Of a stretch of DNA of 64,000 nt, positions 14,315 to 28,200 are shown piece after piece. The notes under the pieces are model-generated. The model did no database searches, had not been told where the DNA came from, and saw only the letters and a list, made by a program, of their open reading frames with translations. Where the stretch lies: assembly GCA_002104895.1 (NCBI GenBank), contig MCFG01000139.1:1-64000 (forward strand). The letters are read 5' to 3'. Both the position numbers and the translations under genes were made by a program. Position 1 is the first letter of the stretch, and the number at the start of each line of letters is the position of its first letter. This stretch comes from Anaeromyces robustus (lineage: Eukaryota > Neocallimastigomycota > Neocallimastigomycetes > Neocallimastigales > Neocallimastigaceae).

Positions 14315-16391
14315 AGAAAAGGGAAAAAGAAATTTATTAATTATTAATTATTAATTATTAAAGTAATATAATATAAAAAGTTATAACAAAAATACATATA
14401 TATATATATTTTAATTATTTTATTAATTAATCTATAAAATAAGAAATAAACTATAAAAATAGAATAATTAAAAAATTAAATAATTAAATAAATAATCTGA
14501 AGAAGAGTTATTTTTTTTTAATATTAGTATTAATAATATATGATAAAAAAAAACATAAATAAACAAACATATTCTTATTTTTTATTCTTTAACAACGATG
14601 GTTAAAATATTGAATAATAATAATAACAATAATAATAATAATAAAAAAAAGAGAAACATTTTCTTTATAATTCTTTATAATAATCACTTTTTTTTATTTT
14701 AATTATTAAAAATTTATTTATTCATTACTTAAATCATTACTTGAATCATTTATATTAATTAAATTCTTTTATTTATTTAATAACAATTTTTTATACTTTT
14801 GATTAGTAATACTTTCATTTAATTAAAAAAGTTTTATCATTTTATTTTTATTTGTTTAACTATGACATATTTTAATTTTAATATAACAGAAAAAGTTTTT
14901 TTTTTTTAATTATTTTACAAGGTTTAATTTAAAGACTATTGTTATAACAAAAAAAGTAATTAAAAAAATTAATATAATAATAAGTAATAAATCATAATAA
15001 TAATAAGTAATATTAAGTAATTATGGAAAAAACTATTTTAAATAAGGAATAAAATAAAAAGTAAAAAGTAAAAAAAAGTAAAAAGTAAAAAAACAAAAGA
15101 ACTAAAAAAGGAAATTTTAATTAAATAAATTAAAAATTTCCTTTTAAATCATTAATTAATTATAGATAATAAGAAATAAGGAAATAGAAATTATTATAAA
15201 ATGAGAAATAAAATAATAATTAATTAATTTATTCTATTATAGTTTAAATAAATAATTTAAATAATGTAATAATTTAAGTGTAATAAATTTATTATGATAC
15301 ATTTTACATTTTTTTTTATTTTATAAGATGATACATTTTTAATTATGAAAAGGAAAAATTAGAAATTTAATAGGAATAATTTTATTTTCATGGTACATTT
15401 TATTTTTTTTAATATAAAATTGGAAAATAAAAAAAAAATTAATAAAAATAAAATAAATAATAAATAAAAATAAAAATTATGTTTATTGAAGATCAATAAT
15501 ATAATATTGATTCAATAAATATTATATTTATATGTATATGTATATGTATATATGCATTTTTTTTTTAGAATAAAATAATTAAAGAATATATTCATTAATA
15601 AAAATTATTGTTAGAATTAACATAACTTAATTTCATAAAAAATAATAATAGTAATAAGAAAATGATTATCATTAAATTATTATATTTTTTGTCTTTTTTT
15701 TTTTTTTTTTGTCTTTTTTAATTATTACCTAATAAAGTATTTATGAAATTCTATTTTATAATAAATTTAGTTTTTATAAAATTGGAACAAAAAGAAATAT
15801 GATAATACTAATAACAATAATAGGAAATAAAATAAAAAAAAAAAAAGTTTGATAAAAAAAAAAAGAAATAATAGAAAATAGAAAAAAAATTACTTAAATT
15901 ATTAGAATACAAAAAAAAAAAAAAAGTTTATTCCAAAATTTTACAAATATTACATCTATAAAAACTAAAAAAAAAAGAAACAAACTTTATTTCATATTCA
16001 AACAAACAAAAAAAAAAAAAACAACAAAAAACCAGAAAATCTTAATTAATAAAAAATTATTTTAATTATTAATTATTAATTATTAATGGTTATTATTTTT
16101 TTTATTTTTATATTTTTTATAATTTGTACTATTTTTTTTTTTTTTAATTAATTAATTAAAAAATAAATAAATAAATAGTTATAATTTCTGTATTTCTGTA
16201 TTTATTTCATCATTATTATTTATATATAATTTTATTTTATTTTATTTTATTTTATTTTGTTCTGTTTTGTTCAGTTTTTTTTTTTCCTCTTTTTATCAAT
16301 GTATTAATAAATAGAAATAGAATAATAGATAATAATAATTAATCATAATAAGTAAAATAATAATAAGTAAAATAATAATAATTTAAGTAAC

Positions 16392-16423
<32 letters not shown>

Positions 16424-17055
16424 TAATTAATAATAATGATAAAAAAGTTATTTTGTTTCATATGTATGAGTAAATAAAAAAAATTTAATGATTAATTAAT
16501 TAATTAATTAATTAATTAATTATTATTTTAATTATTATTTTAATGTTTTATAAAGTAATGAGAATTTGATAATTTTTGGTTAAACGGATATAACTAATCT
16601 ATCGGATATAACTAATCTATAATAGCTTGTAATATATATATAAATAAATAAAATAATAAACATATTTATAATATTTAATTATTTTAAAAAAAAATAAATG
16701 TATAGTTAGTTTTATTTTTTATTTTTCTTTGTTTTTTATAATCGTTATTTTTATTTTATAATATTTATAAACTTTTAGTATTTATTTATTTAGATGGGTT
16801 TTAGTAATCCACTTTTTGTTTTATTATTATTTATTAAAAAGTTGGAGATTTAAATTCTTAATTCTTATTTATTTTTTCTGTTTATTTTGTACACCATTTT
16901 TTTGTATAATTTTTTTTTATTTTCTTTTTCTATTAGTAAATAAAAAATAAATAAATAAAAAAAAATACAAAAGATTATTAAATTACAAAAATAAAAAAGT
17001 ACAAAAAGTTAAAAAAAAAAAGTAAAAAATAATTTGTGTATTTAATAGAATATAC

Positions 17056-17396
<341 letters not shown>

Positions 17397-19076
17397 GTAT
17401 TTTAATAAATATAAATAAGTAGATAACATAGTATTATTATTAATAATTATCATTAATAATAGTTTATTTATAGTTTAATTAATAATTCTAAAAAAAAATT
17501 TTTTTTTTAACAAAACAAAACTTAAAAAAAAAAAATAAAAAAGAAACACAAAATTAATTAAAATTAAATTAAAATTAAATTAAAATTAAATTAAATTAAA
17601 TATTAAATAAAGTAAAATAATTAAATGAATAAATATATAATAATTTAAATAAATAAATAGATATTATAAATAAATTATTAATTATAAAATAAATAAATAA
17701 CTATGTTAAATATATATTTTTATTAAAGTTTCTAAAAAGCATAAAGGTTTTTTTTTTAGGAAAAAGAATTTTTTTTATATTCCTTTTTTTTTCATCATAT
17801 AATAAAATATAATATAATATAATAAAATAAAATATAAAATTTATTTTCTGTTTTTTTCTTTATTAATATTTTTATTATATTTTTATTTTCCGTTTTTTTT
17901 TTAATATTTGAAATTTGAAATTGATGTTCACTTTTATCTTTTAACTTTTAAAACAATTTTTATTATTTTAATTTTTATTTTTACTAAAAATAAATAATTT
18001 TATTTAATATTTAATTTTAATTATTTTTTATTTAATTTTAATTATTATTTTTTTTTTAGTATTCTTCTTCTCTTTTTTATTATTATTATTTTTCATTTTA
18101 TTATTTCATGCTTTTTATTATTATTATTATTCCTAATTATTATTATTCCTAATTTATTATTATTCCTAATTTATTATTTATTATTTATTAATTATTATAA
18201 TTTAATATAAACATTTTTTAAAACATCTCAATGTTTCAATTTCAAAAGTTTCAGAGTTTCAAATTTTTAAAATTTTTAAATTTCTTTTTTTGGTTTATTA
18301 ATCATGTGAAATTTAATTAAAAAAAAAATAAAAAATAATTAAAAAAAAAAGAAAAGAAGAAAAGGTTTTAGCAAAATAAAAAAAAAAAACTTTTTTTTAT
18401 ATTTCAATTTCTATTTTTATTGTGGTTCCTTTTCATTTATAGAATAGAAATAAATATTTTTTTTTTATTCGTTAGAAATAAGGAATGAATAAAAAATTCA
18501 AGGGATAAAAAGAAAATAATAATAAAATAGAGAAAATAGAGAAAAATAAAAATAAAAATAAAAATAAAAATAAAAATAAAAAAATAAGGAATGTAAAAAT
18601 GACCTAAAAAATCTTAATAAATATATAATAAATAATAATTATATAAAATAACCGTTTATAATTATTTATAATTATTTAATTATTAATTATTTAATTAATG
18701 AACTAAAACTTTTTTTCTCTTTCTTTATTCTTTAAAATAAAATATAATAAAATAAAATAATAAAAAAATAATTTCATCCTCTTCTTCTTCATTTTTTTTG
18801 TGCTTTGATTTTTAATTATCTTTTTTTATTGCTTTTTCTTTAAAATAAAAAACAAACAAACAAACAAACACTGAAAAAAAAAAAGAAGAAATTTAAAACA
18901 AAAAAAAAATTTTGAGAATTTTTTTTTTTTTACTTTTTTTCCTTTTTTAATTTAATTTAAGATTTAAAACAATTTAATTTATTTTTATTCAAATCATCCT
19001 ACCATAAATTATTTGCAAAAAAAAAATTTTTTTTTCTTCTTTTCTTTTTTCTTTTCTTTTTTTTATCAAAAGTTTT

Positions 19077-19077
<1 letters not shown>

Positions 19078-19158
<81 letters not shown>

Positions 19159-19395
19159 TTATATATTTATTTATTTATTTATTTATTATATATTTATTTA
19201 TTATTTATTTAAAATTTTTACTCATCTATTTATTTATTTATTTATTTATTTATTTATTATTTATTTATTTATTTATTTATTATATATTTATTTATTATTT
19301 ATTTATTTATTATTTATTTATTTATTTATTTATTTATTATATATTTATTTATTATTTATTTATTTATTATTTATTTAAAATTTTTACTCATCTAT

Positions 19396-19426
<31 letters not shown>

Positions 19427-19494
19427 TTATTTATTTATTTATTTATTTATTATATATTTATTTATTATTTATTTATTTATTTATTTATTTATTA
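19078..19494. repeat. (TTTA)n microsatellite with 166-bp internal duplication
   Basis: TTTA repeats interrupted by TTTATTA and TATATA steps. A distinctive interruption, AAAATTTTTACTCATCT, occurs at about 19211 and again at about 19377, so one block of about 166 bp has been tandemly duplicated. The open frame across it is repeat-derived. Confidence 0.92.
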
Positions 19495-19931
19495 TTGCAT
19501 TTTTATTTTCCCTTTATTTTTTAATATCATAAATTAGAATTATTATATATATTAAAATATAATAGAAATTGATACTATTATTATATATTATTATATATTA
19601 TTAACATAAATTTATGTTTTTTTTTTATTTTTTATTTTCAAAGTATTTTATTTATAAAAGTTAAAAAACATATTTATGTTAATATTATATATACATTTCT
19701 ATATACTATGTATATAATATATAATGTCTATAAATATATCTATGTATATATACATTTCTATATTAAATATATTATATATTTAATATATTATTTATTTAAT
19801 ATATTATATATTATATAGTTCAATATTAATATAATATTAAGTAAATGTATCATTCTTGATAAAAAATTATAATTAATAAAGTTTATTTCTATTTAGGAAA
19901 TGGAACATCATTTTTTTTTTATTTTTTATTT

Positions 19932-19993
<62 letters not shown>

Positions 19994-20994
19994 TTAATTA
20001 ATGGTTTTACTTTTTTTATAATAATCAATAATAATAAAAATTACACCAATAATGAAATATTTATATTTAATTCAATTTTGAATTAAAACCTTTTTATTTA
20101 TTAATATATATAGTGATATAATAATATATTATTTATTTTTATTTTTATTTTTAGTATTTTAATAATAATAATAATAATAATATATTTTTTTTTCTTTTCT
20201 TAATTTTATATTATATTTTTTATTTTATTTTTTTATATTTTATATTTTATATTGTTTTTCTCTTTTTTCTCTTTCTTTTTTCTTTTCTTTTTTTTTTTTT
20301 TTTATTCAAGTGTCTGTTTCGTGTAACCATAAATTTTAATAATTGAGTATCTCCCGTTCATCATTAGCCATTATTAGTCAAAACTTTTTTAAAGTTATTT
20401 TACCAATCAAGTTAAAAATGATTAAATAATTAATATAAATGTTTAAAAAAAAAATTTTTTTTTATTTTTTTTTCACCTTAAATAATATCAAATATGTAAC
20501 TTTTTAATATATTAAGAATATATTGAATAACTAAAATTAATATATTATAATATAAAGCTATTTAAAGTAATATATAATAAATTATATATTAATAATATAA
20601 TATAATACATTATAATATATAATTAATTAAATTTAATTAGTTGGTCTATTGTTCTTTATATATAGCACCATTCATTTTGAATTATTATTTATATATTAAT
20701 ATAAACTTAACTCTATTATAATATTAATTTATTCTATTTATTTATTTTAATATATTTTAATTATGCAATCTATTGATTCTATCATGTTTTATAATTATAT
20801 ATATTAATTTATATTGTAATATATTAGAATATACCCTATATTTTTCTTTTTTTTTGATATAATTAAATTATTTATTTATTTATTTATTTATTTTTATTAT
20901 TCAAAAGTAATAATAATTTTTTTTTATTTTATGTATTTTATGGTATATTTTAGGTAAAATAGGTAAAATTAATATAACTAAAAGCAAAATTTAA

Positions 20995-21033
<39 letters not shown>

Positions 21034-21034
21034 G

Positions 21035-21081
<47 letters not shown>

Positions 21082-21095
21082 GTAAATAAATAAAC
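20995..21095. repeat. (AAAT)n microsatellite
   Basis: About 100 bp of AAAT repeats with a few AAGT interruptions, roughly 500 bp upstream of the dockerin-GH45 gene. Confidence 0.9.
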
Positions 21096-21583
21096 AATGA
21101 ATAATATTAAATAATAAATAATAAATAATAAAATTATTTAATATTATATTATACTATATTGTATTATATTATATTATATTATATAATTTTATATTATTAT
21201 ACTTTTTTGTCATACTTAATTATTATTATTGTTTATAGAGAGAGAGAAAAAAAATATATAAATATTATCAATTTCCTTTTTATTTTAAACTTTTATAAAA
21301 AATTTTCTCAAAAAAAAATTTTTTTTTTTTTACATTGATACTGGATATCAATTTTTTTTAGCTGTGTACTTTAACCATTTTTTAAAATAATAAAAAAAAG
21401 GATCAAGATTAATTTATAATATTAATCCCCTTCAATAAAAAGTTTAAAAAATCTAAAGTTCAATAATAACAACAAAAAGTTTAAAATAAATATAATAATT
21501 GATTTATTATTATTTTCTTTAATTAAAAAAACATAAAATAAACACTTTTTTTTTTTTAAAAAAACCAATTAAAAAAAACAAAA

Positions 21584-22982
21584 ATGAAATTATCTATTAC
21601 TTCATGTATTGCTTTAGCTGCTGCTGTTGCTAAAGTTAGCGCTGATTGTTTCTCTACTAGACTTGGTTACCCATGCTGTTCCCCAAATAATACCAATGTT
21701 GTTTATGCTGATAATGATGGTGATTGGGGTATTGAAAATGGAAATTGGTGTGGTATGAGTAGTGGTGGTGGAAAATGTGAATTAATTAGTGGTGGAGCTT
21801 CTTACCCATGCTGTGAAAATACTTGTGCTGTTCAATATACTGACGCTGATGGTCAATGGGGTATTGAAAATGGTGAATGGTGTAGTATTTCTAAGAGTGA
21901 AAAATGTAGAAACCAACCACAACCAGTCACCAGAACTACTACTACCACTTCTGAAGCTCCAAAGCCAACCTCTAATCCATATGGTGTTCCAGAAAACCCA
22001 CCAGCAGGTAAATAATTTTTTTTTATATTTTAAAATTTAATATTTAATATTTAATATTTTTTTATAAAAAGTTTTATAAATTTTTTATAATAAAATAAAA
22101 AGGTTTAGAATTAAAATTGTAATAAAAAGTATTTGAAAAAAATATTAAACAAAAAAAAAAACAATAATTTTAAAAAAATAATAATAATAAATTTTTTTAA
22201 AACTTAATAATATAAAAATTTTTTTCGAAGAAAATCCAATAAAATAACCTATAAAATAACTAATAAATAAATAATATATTATTTTATTTTTTAAATTTTT
22301 TTATTCATTAATAGTTCAAGGTGGTAAGACTGGTAAGACTACTCGTTACTGGGATTGTTGTCTTGCTTCCTGTTCATGGAGTGAAAATGTTGGTGCCTCT
22401 CACCCAGTTAATGCCTGTAAAAAGGATGGTACTACTCTTATTACTGATATTTCCAACTTATGGAGAATTAAGAGTGGTTGTCAAGGTGGTGAAGCTTACA
22501 TGTGTAATGCTCAACAACCATGGATTATTAATGATAAGGTTTCTTACGGTTTCGTTGCTGCCGGTTTTGACAGTGGTAACCAAAAGCAATGGTGTTGTTC
22601 CTGTCAAAAACTTCAATTCACTTCTGGTCCAGTTGCTGGTAAGCAAATGATTGTTCAAGTTACTAACACTGGTACTGATCTTTCTGAAAACCACTTTGAT
22701 ATTCAAATGCCAGGTGGTGGTGTTGGTATTTTCAACGGTTGTTCTTCTCAATGGAATGCTGGTTCTGATGGTTGGGGTCAACGTTTCGGTGGTATTTCCT
22801 CCGTTTCTGAATGTTCTCAACTTCCAGCTGAATTAAGAGATGGTTGTAAATGGAGATTCGATTGGTTCAAGAACGCTGATAATCCAGCTGTTGTTTTTGA
22901 ACGTGTTCAATGTCCAAAGGAACTTACTGACATTACTGGTTGTATTCCACCAGATGATGCTCAACAAAAGAAGCCATGGTAA
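21584..22982 (+). CDS. secreted dockerin(x2)-GH45 endoglucanase, cellulosome subunit
   Basis: Two exons, 21584-22007 and 22315-22982, joined in phase 1 (GCAG|GTAAAT to AATAG|TTCAAG), giving 363 residues. Residues 1-20 are a signal peptide (cleavage after KVSA). Two fungal dockerin/CBM10-type modules follow: residues 21-58, with GYPCC and [12 protein letters not shown], and 64-102, with SYPCC and [13 protein letters not shown] Thr/Pro-rich linker spans 111-141. The catalytic domain carries the GH45 signature [12 protein letters not shown], with Asp155 as the likely base, and [19 protein letters not shown], with Asp270 as the likely acid. Family knowledge: GH45 enzymes are inverting endo-beta-1,4-glucanases, and these dockerins attach enzymes to the anaerobic-fungal cellulosome. 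The enzyme should work outside the cell on cellulose or other beta-1,4-glucans. The ATG sits in an A-rich context and codon use is less A+T-biased than in neighbours, consistent with high expression. A paralogue lies at 32049-33446. Confidence 0.96.
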
Positions 22983-24480
22983 ATTTAAAGATTTAAAGAA
23001 AGAAAGTAAAGAAAAAAAAAAAAAGAATTTTTTTTTTATTATTTTATCTCTAAATAGATAAATTTAGACACAAAAAAAAAGAAAGTTTTATTTTTTTTTT
23101 TAAATAAAAAAATATTTAATTTTATATTATATATTAAATAAAGAAAATATATAATAAACCATATTTATATCTATGTAAAAAAGAAAAAAAAAAGAGAGAA
23201 AGGAAATAATATTTTTTTTTTTGAAAGAAAAAAAGAAAGTTTCCTTTTTTTTTTTAATTTTTTTTCTTTATTATTTTAAATATTTGTATAATATATTTAG
23301 TTAAAAAAATAAATTGTAAAGAAAAAAAAAAAAAAGTAGAAATTTTAACAAAAAGTGAAAAGAATTTTTTTTTAAAAAAAAAATTTATAAAAAAAATTAA
23401 TTAATTTGTTGTTCATTTTATTAAAAAAATAAAATAAAGTAAAGTATAAATAAAGTCAATAAAAATAAAATAAAATAAAATAAAATAAAAACAATAATAA
23501 AAATAAAAAATAAAAGAGAAAGTTAAAACAAAACGAAACAAAACAAAACAAAACGTAAAAAAGAAAAACCTAAAAATAAAATATAAAAATAAAAGTGAAA
23601 ATAAAGAAATAAAATATAAAAAGGGTTATAAAAAAAAAAAAAACTTGAAGAAAAAAGGAATAATATAGTAGAAAATATATATTTTTTATTTATTTAAATA
23701 GGATTTTGAGATAGATATGTAAAAACTTAAATGTATTGGGACTCCTTCGACTTGTTGTTTTTGTTTCATTTTTTTTTTTTTTTTTATTATTATTATTATT
23801 TTATAATATATATATATATATATATAATTTAATTTTTTTTTTTTTTTATTAGTTGTCATTTAATTAAAAAAAAAAAAAAAAAAACAGTAGAGAATAATTC
23901 TGGAAAAGAAACTGTTTATAATTATTATTTTGTGTTTATTTTTTCTTTTTTATTATTTTGGAGAAAAAAAAAATAAAAAAAAAAAAAAAAATACAGAATA
24001 ATAAACAAAACAAAACAAAATAAATAAAAAACGTAAACAATAATTTTTATTTGTATTTTATATAAAAAAATAAACAATAAAAAAAAAAAAAATTATATTT
24101 AAAAATTTTTGGATGACATTTTTTATTTTATATATAATATTATTTTTATTTTTTAAAAAAACAAACAAACCAACAAACCAACAAACCAACATCATCATTA
24201 AATAATTCTATAAAATAAAAAATAAAATAAATAAACAAAAAAAATAAACAAGTAAAAATGTTCAATTCTGGACATTTTTATTATTTGCTTTTCTATTTTT
24301 TTATTTATTATAATTATTATTATTAATATTATTATTTTATTTGAATTATTATTTGAATTATTGTTTAATTATTGTTATTAATATCTGTCTATCTATATCT
24401 ATCTTATTTTTATAAAATCCATTTTTTTTATTTTTTTTTTATTATGATAATATATAATTTCTTTTTTCTTTTTCTTTTTC

Positions 24481-24512
<32 letters not shown>

Positions 24513-25414
24513 CATAATTCATTATAGTTTTATAAGTATATAATAATAAAAAAAAGTTTTTTCTTTAATAATATATTACAATATTAATATATATATATAT
24601 ATACATTTAATAATATTCATTATATAGTTATATCTAACTTTAGTTTCTAATTATTAATTTTTCTAATATATCTTTCTTTTTTAATTATATATATATAATT
24701 ATATATATATATATATATATATAATATTTTTCAATAATGAATTAATATTTTTTTTTTTTTAAAAAAAAAAAAGTTTATGGAATTCATTCAATTATATAAC
24801 GAAGAAAAATAATTCAATTATTATAAAAACAAAATATATATCTAAATTATAATAAATTATAATAAAATATAATAAAAGATTTTATATATATAAATTTTCA
24901 TTTTATCCTACTTATTTTAAAATTATATATTATTTTATCAAATTTATATTTTTAAAATTATTATTATTTTTTTTTTTTTTCATTTTTTATTATTATTATT
25001 AATTTTTTATTTTTATTTTTATTATTTTTATTTTATACAAGGTGTATTTCATTCTTTTAAATTTACTCTATTTTTTTTTAATTTTTAATTTATAATTTAT
25101 AATTTATATATATATAAATTTAAATTTTATTTCTATTTTTACTTTATTATTTTAATCTATAAAGATAGAAAAAGAATTAAATTGAAATTATTTATTTATT
25201 ATTATTTATGAATGGTTGTAGATAAATATAATTTATTAAATTATTAAATTAAAAAAAAGATATTATTTAAAATATATTATTAAATACATAAGAAAAAAAA
25301 TAAAATGTTTTTTTTTTTTTTTTTTTTTTTTATATTTTACATTTTATTTTATTTTGTTATTCTATATTCTATATATATATATATATATGCTTATTTTTTT
25401 TATTTTTTTTTTTT
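22983..25414. other. gene-free A+T-rich spacer between convergent genes
   Basis: The 3' flank of the GH45 gene and the 3' flank of the minus-strand gene ending at 25415. Homopolymers, AT dinucleotide runs (23810-23825, 24590-24600, 24700-24720), and no coding signal. The short open frame at 25305-25508 is antisense overlap plus low complexity. Confidence 0.6.
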
Positions 25415-26419
25415 TTATTTTAAATATATATATATTATTGAAATTAATGAAATTAAATTTATTATAACATTAAATTTAAAATTTTTGCTTGAACTATCTG
25501 CTACATAATTAGAATAACTATTTCTCAATTCTGAAGAACAATCATATTGTATGGGTTCAAAACCATTTCTTGTATAAATTTTTTTTGTTGTAGTAGTTGT
25601 TTGATTATCGACGATGTAACATTCGACAACATTACTTATTTGAAATTGTCCTATGATAATAGTTTCTCCTCCATTAATACGATCATTTCGTGGAATATCT
25701 GGTATAAGGTATAATGGATAAAATTCGGATTGAAAAATTTTTGATTTAGTTAGGTTTTTATTCTTATCTTCATTATTAAGAATACTTTCCAGGGAATCAT
25801 ATTTAATTTTTCTTAATTCTGAAGTAGAATCAATTGTTAAATAATTATAACAATTATTATAGGCAAAAGTTGCCGTTTCATTATTTTTTAATAAATTTAA
25901 ACAATCTTGATAATCTTTATTAGTTTTATTTTTTTCATCTTCACTTTCCGGAATAATATAATGTAATTTTTTATCATCAAAATAAATTTTTTCTTTAAGA
26001 TATCTATAATTAATGGTTTCTGGTAATTGCATTCTATATTTTTTTTTAATATAAGTTTTATAACTTGAATAAATATCTTTTAAAGTCCTATGTTCCGTAT
26101 CACTTGACAATTCAAAAACGATAACAATTTCATGGACTGAAGTTATATTATTTTTATTGGAAGTTGTTAAAAAATCTAATTGACAATTACCATCTTTAAA
26201 ATTACAATTACAATAAATATCCTCATAAGTTTGATTACCAATAGTAATACTATTATAGGCATAAGATCTAAAAAATATATTTTCATAAAAAATTGAATCC
26301 TCTTCTTTATCAAAATTTCGAGTTATTTCACAAAGGAGTTCTTCGTCATTTCGATTTCCTTTTACGAAATTACATTGAAAAAAAATAAAAATAAGAATAT
26401 ATAATGTTAAGCAATTCAT
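25415..26419 (-). CDS. secreted, probably GPI-anchored Cys-containing glycoprotein, unknown function
   Basis: Single uninterrupted frame of 334 residues; I do not recognise the family. Residues 1-21 form a clear signal peptide (hydrophobic LTLYILIFIFF core, then VKG). The mature part has scattered cysteines (LLCEIT, YCNCNFKDGNCQ, DCLNLL, NNCYNY, VECYIV, YDCSSEL). It has at least six N-glycosylation sequons (NQT, NIT, NKT, NET, NLT, NQT) and a Thr/Lys tract (TTTTTKK). The last 20 residues are hydrophobic (FNVIINLISLISIIYIYLK) after a small-residue SSSK stretch, as in GPI-anchor signals; a single C-terminal membrane helix is the alternative. No hydrolase, CBM or dockerin motif is visible. Likely a cell-surface protein. 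The ATG follows an A-rich leader. Eroded ankyrin-type sequence begins about 550 bp upstream on the same strand. Confidence 0.75.
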   Translation of the reverse strand: MNCLTLYILIFIFFQCNFVKGNRNDEELLCEITRNFDKEEDSIFYENIFFRSYAYNSITIGNQTYEDIYCNCNFKDGNCQLDFLTTSNKNNITSVHEIVIVFELSSDTEHRTLKDIYSSYKTYIKKKYRMQLPETINYRYLKEKIYFDDKKLHYIIPESEDEKNKTNKDYQDCLNLLKNNETATFAYNNCYNYLTIDSTSELRKIKYDSLESILNNEDKNKNLTKSKIFQSEFYPLYLIPDIPRNDRINGGETIIIGQFQISNVVECYIVDNQTTTTTKKIYTRNGFEPIQYDCSSELRNSYSNYVADSSSKNFKFNVIINLISLISIIYIYLK

Positions 26420-26786
26420 TTCTTATTTTTTTTTTTTTTATATAAATTTTCTTTTTTCAAAATACATTCAAATTAAATATTTTTTTATGTTTAATATATA
26501 TATATATAATATAATAAAAAAGTTTTAAAATTTTATTTTAATTTTAAATTTTCATTATTATTATTTTATTTTATTTTATTTTATTTTATTTTTAATTCTA
26601 TTTTTTTCAAAATTTTATTTTTTTAAAAAATAAAAAAAAAAAAAAAAATAAAAATTTTTTAAATTATATATATTATATATAGAAATAAACATTTATTGTT
26701 ACACAAGGAAATCCCTTATATTCAAATAATTATTGTTACACTTTTTTTTTAAATATTCGTTTTTTCAATAATAATAATTTATAGAA

Positions 26787-26822
<36 letters not shown>

Positions 26823-26965
26823 GTTTCTTTTTTTTATTTGGTTTTGAAATATATATATATATATATATATATTTTTTATTAAATAATGCTAAATATATAT
26901 GTAAATATTTATTTTCTTTCAATTAAATATTAAAATAATTTATATATATATATATATATATATAT
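26420..26965. other. A+T-rich spacer with (AT)n tracts
   Basis: 5' region of the secreted-protein gene. It carries three AT dinucleotide tracts (26795-26819, 26850-26872, 26941-26965) and a 14-base A run. A pair of ATTGTTACAC words (26695 and 26731) is the only non-microsatellite repeat seen. No gene. Confidence 0.6.
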
Positions 26966-27179
26966 TTAACATTCAATAAAATGACATTCAATATAATAGG
27001 GTTTATTTTCACTTTGATTATTACTGTTATTTAAGGAAGGATCAAGTGCGCTATATGACAATTACTTAACTTATTAGCCCAATTCCTCTTTACTTATAAC
27101 AAAGTTTTTTATTATTAATATTATTTATATATATCTATTATATCCATTTAAATCAGTTATATTTATATCAATAAAATCA

Positions 27180-27214
<35 letters not shown>

Positions 27215-28200
27215 CAACAATATCATTTCTTTAATGGTTAAATCAATAAATATCATTATTATCATTAATATTAACCATCACTACTTTTAGAAAGTGTGTA
27301 ACAATAAAAAAATTAGATATTACCATATTACCATCCATCTCTATCTTTAATTAATAAATATTCAAGATTTCCCTTTTTCAAATAATTCTTTGCAATTGAA
27401 ATATTGAAATCATTCATATATCTTAATGAGTTTTGATTAGATATTCTTTTTTTTTTTTTAAAAAAATTATTACCGTCCTTTTTTTTAACTGATAGAAAAT
27501 CATCATCATCATTATTATTATTTTTTTTTGAATTTTTTTAAATAACCTATTTTTTTTCAATATTTACATCAGCCATTTTGTATAACCGGTTTTTTTATAT
27601 GCAAAGAGTCGATCAGCTTTTTTTAATATAAATCTTTAAATACTTCATTCATTAATATTTTCTTTCACTTCTTCGGAATAGATATTTCCATTATTTTATT
27701 TTTTTTCCTTTTTTGATTTCTGTAAAAGCTGGAATAATATCAACAATCAATAATATCTTTAGAAATTTCTCTTTCTATTAGAAGAAATATTAATTTATAA
27801 ATATTTACCATCACTATCATTATGATAATGCTGTATTTCCATTTTATATATATATATATTTGTTCCAATTTTTATATAATAATATATAGTAACAAATGAT
27901 TATTAAAATATCATATTTTCATTAACGTAATAGAGTTTTTACCCATCTTTATCCGTTTCATTTATATTATATCTTAGGTCAAGTTATACTTCTAATATAT
28001 TTAATCTATCATTATATTTTTTATTATTACCTATATTTTTTAGAAAATATTTGTATTAATTTTTAATAATTTTATTATTTTTTTACAAAGGTAGTAACAG
28101 ATTTTTCAATATGGCATTATCAAAATATAAGAATAAAACAAGTGGTTCGTAATCCCTATATTTAGAAATATCATTTTTCTGTAATAAAATTAATATAAAA
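26966..28200 (-). pseudogene. eroded ankyrin-repeat protein remnant
   Basis: Only fragments remain open. Minus-strand reading gives ankyrin-style words in several places: NETDKDG near 27966-27944, NGNTALS near 27840-27820 and LLIKDRDGW near 27356-27330. The canonical ankyrin turn and first helix are D-x-D-G-x-T-x-L-H. The last piece, SLNNSNNQSENKPYYIEC ending in CHFIEC and a stop at 26966, reads as a genuine C-terminus. Frames change repeatedly and many stops intervene, so no full product is expected. The ankyrin call rests on short motifs only, and the 5' limit near 28200 is uncertain. Ankyrin-repeat proteins are very abundant in anaerobic fungi (family knowledge). Confidence 0.45.

Noticed and set aside
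19013-19378. 121-codon plus-strand frame of YLFI repeats
   Set aside because: Artefact of the TTTA microsatellite.
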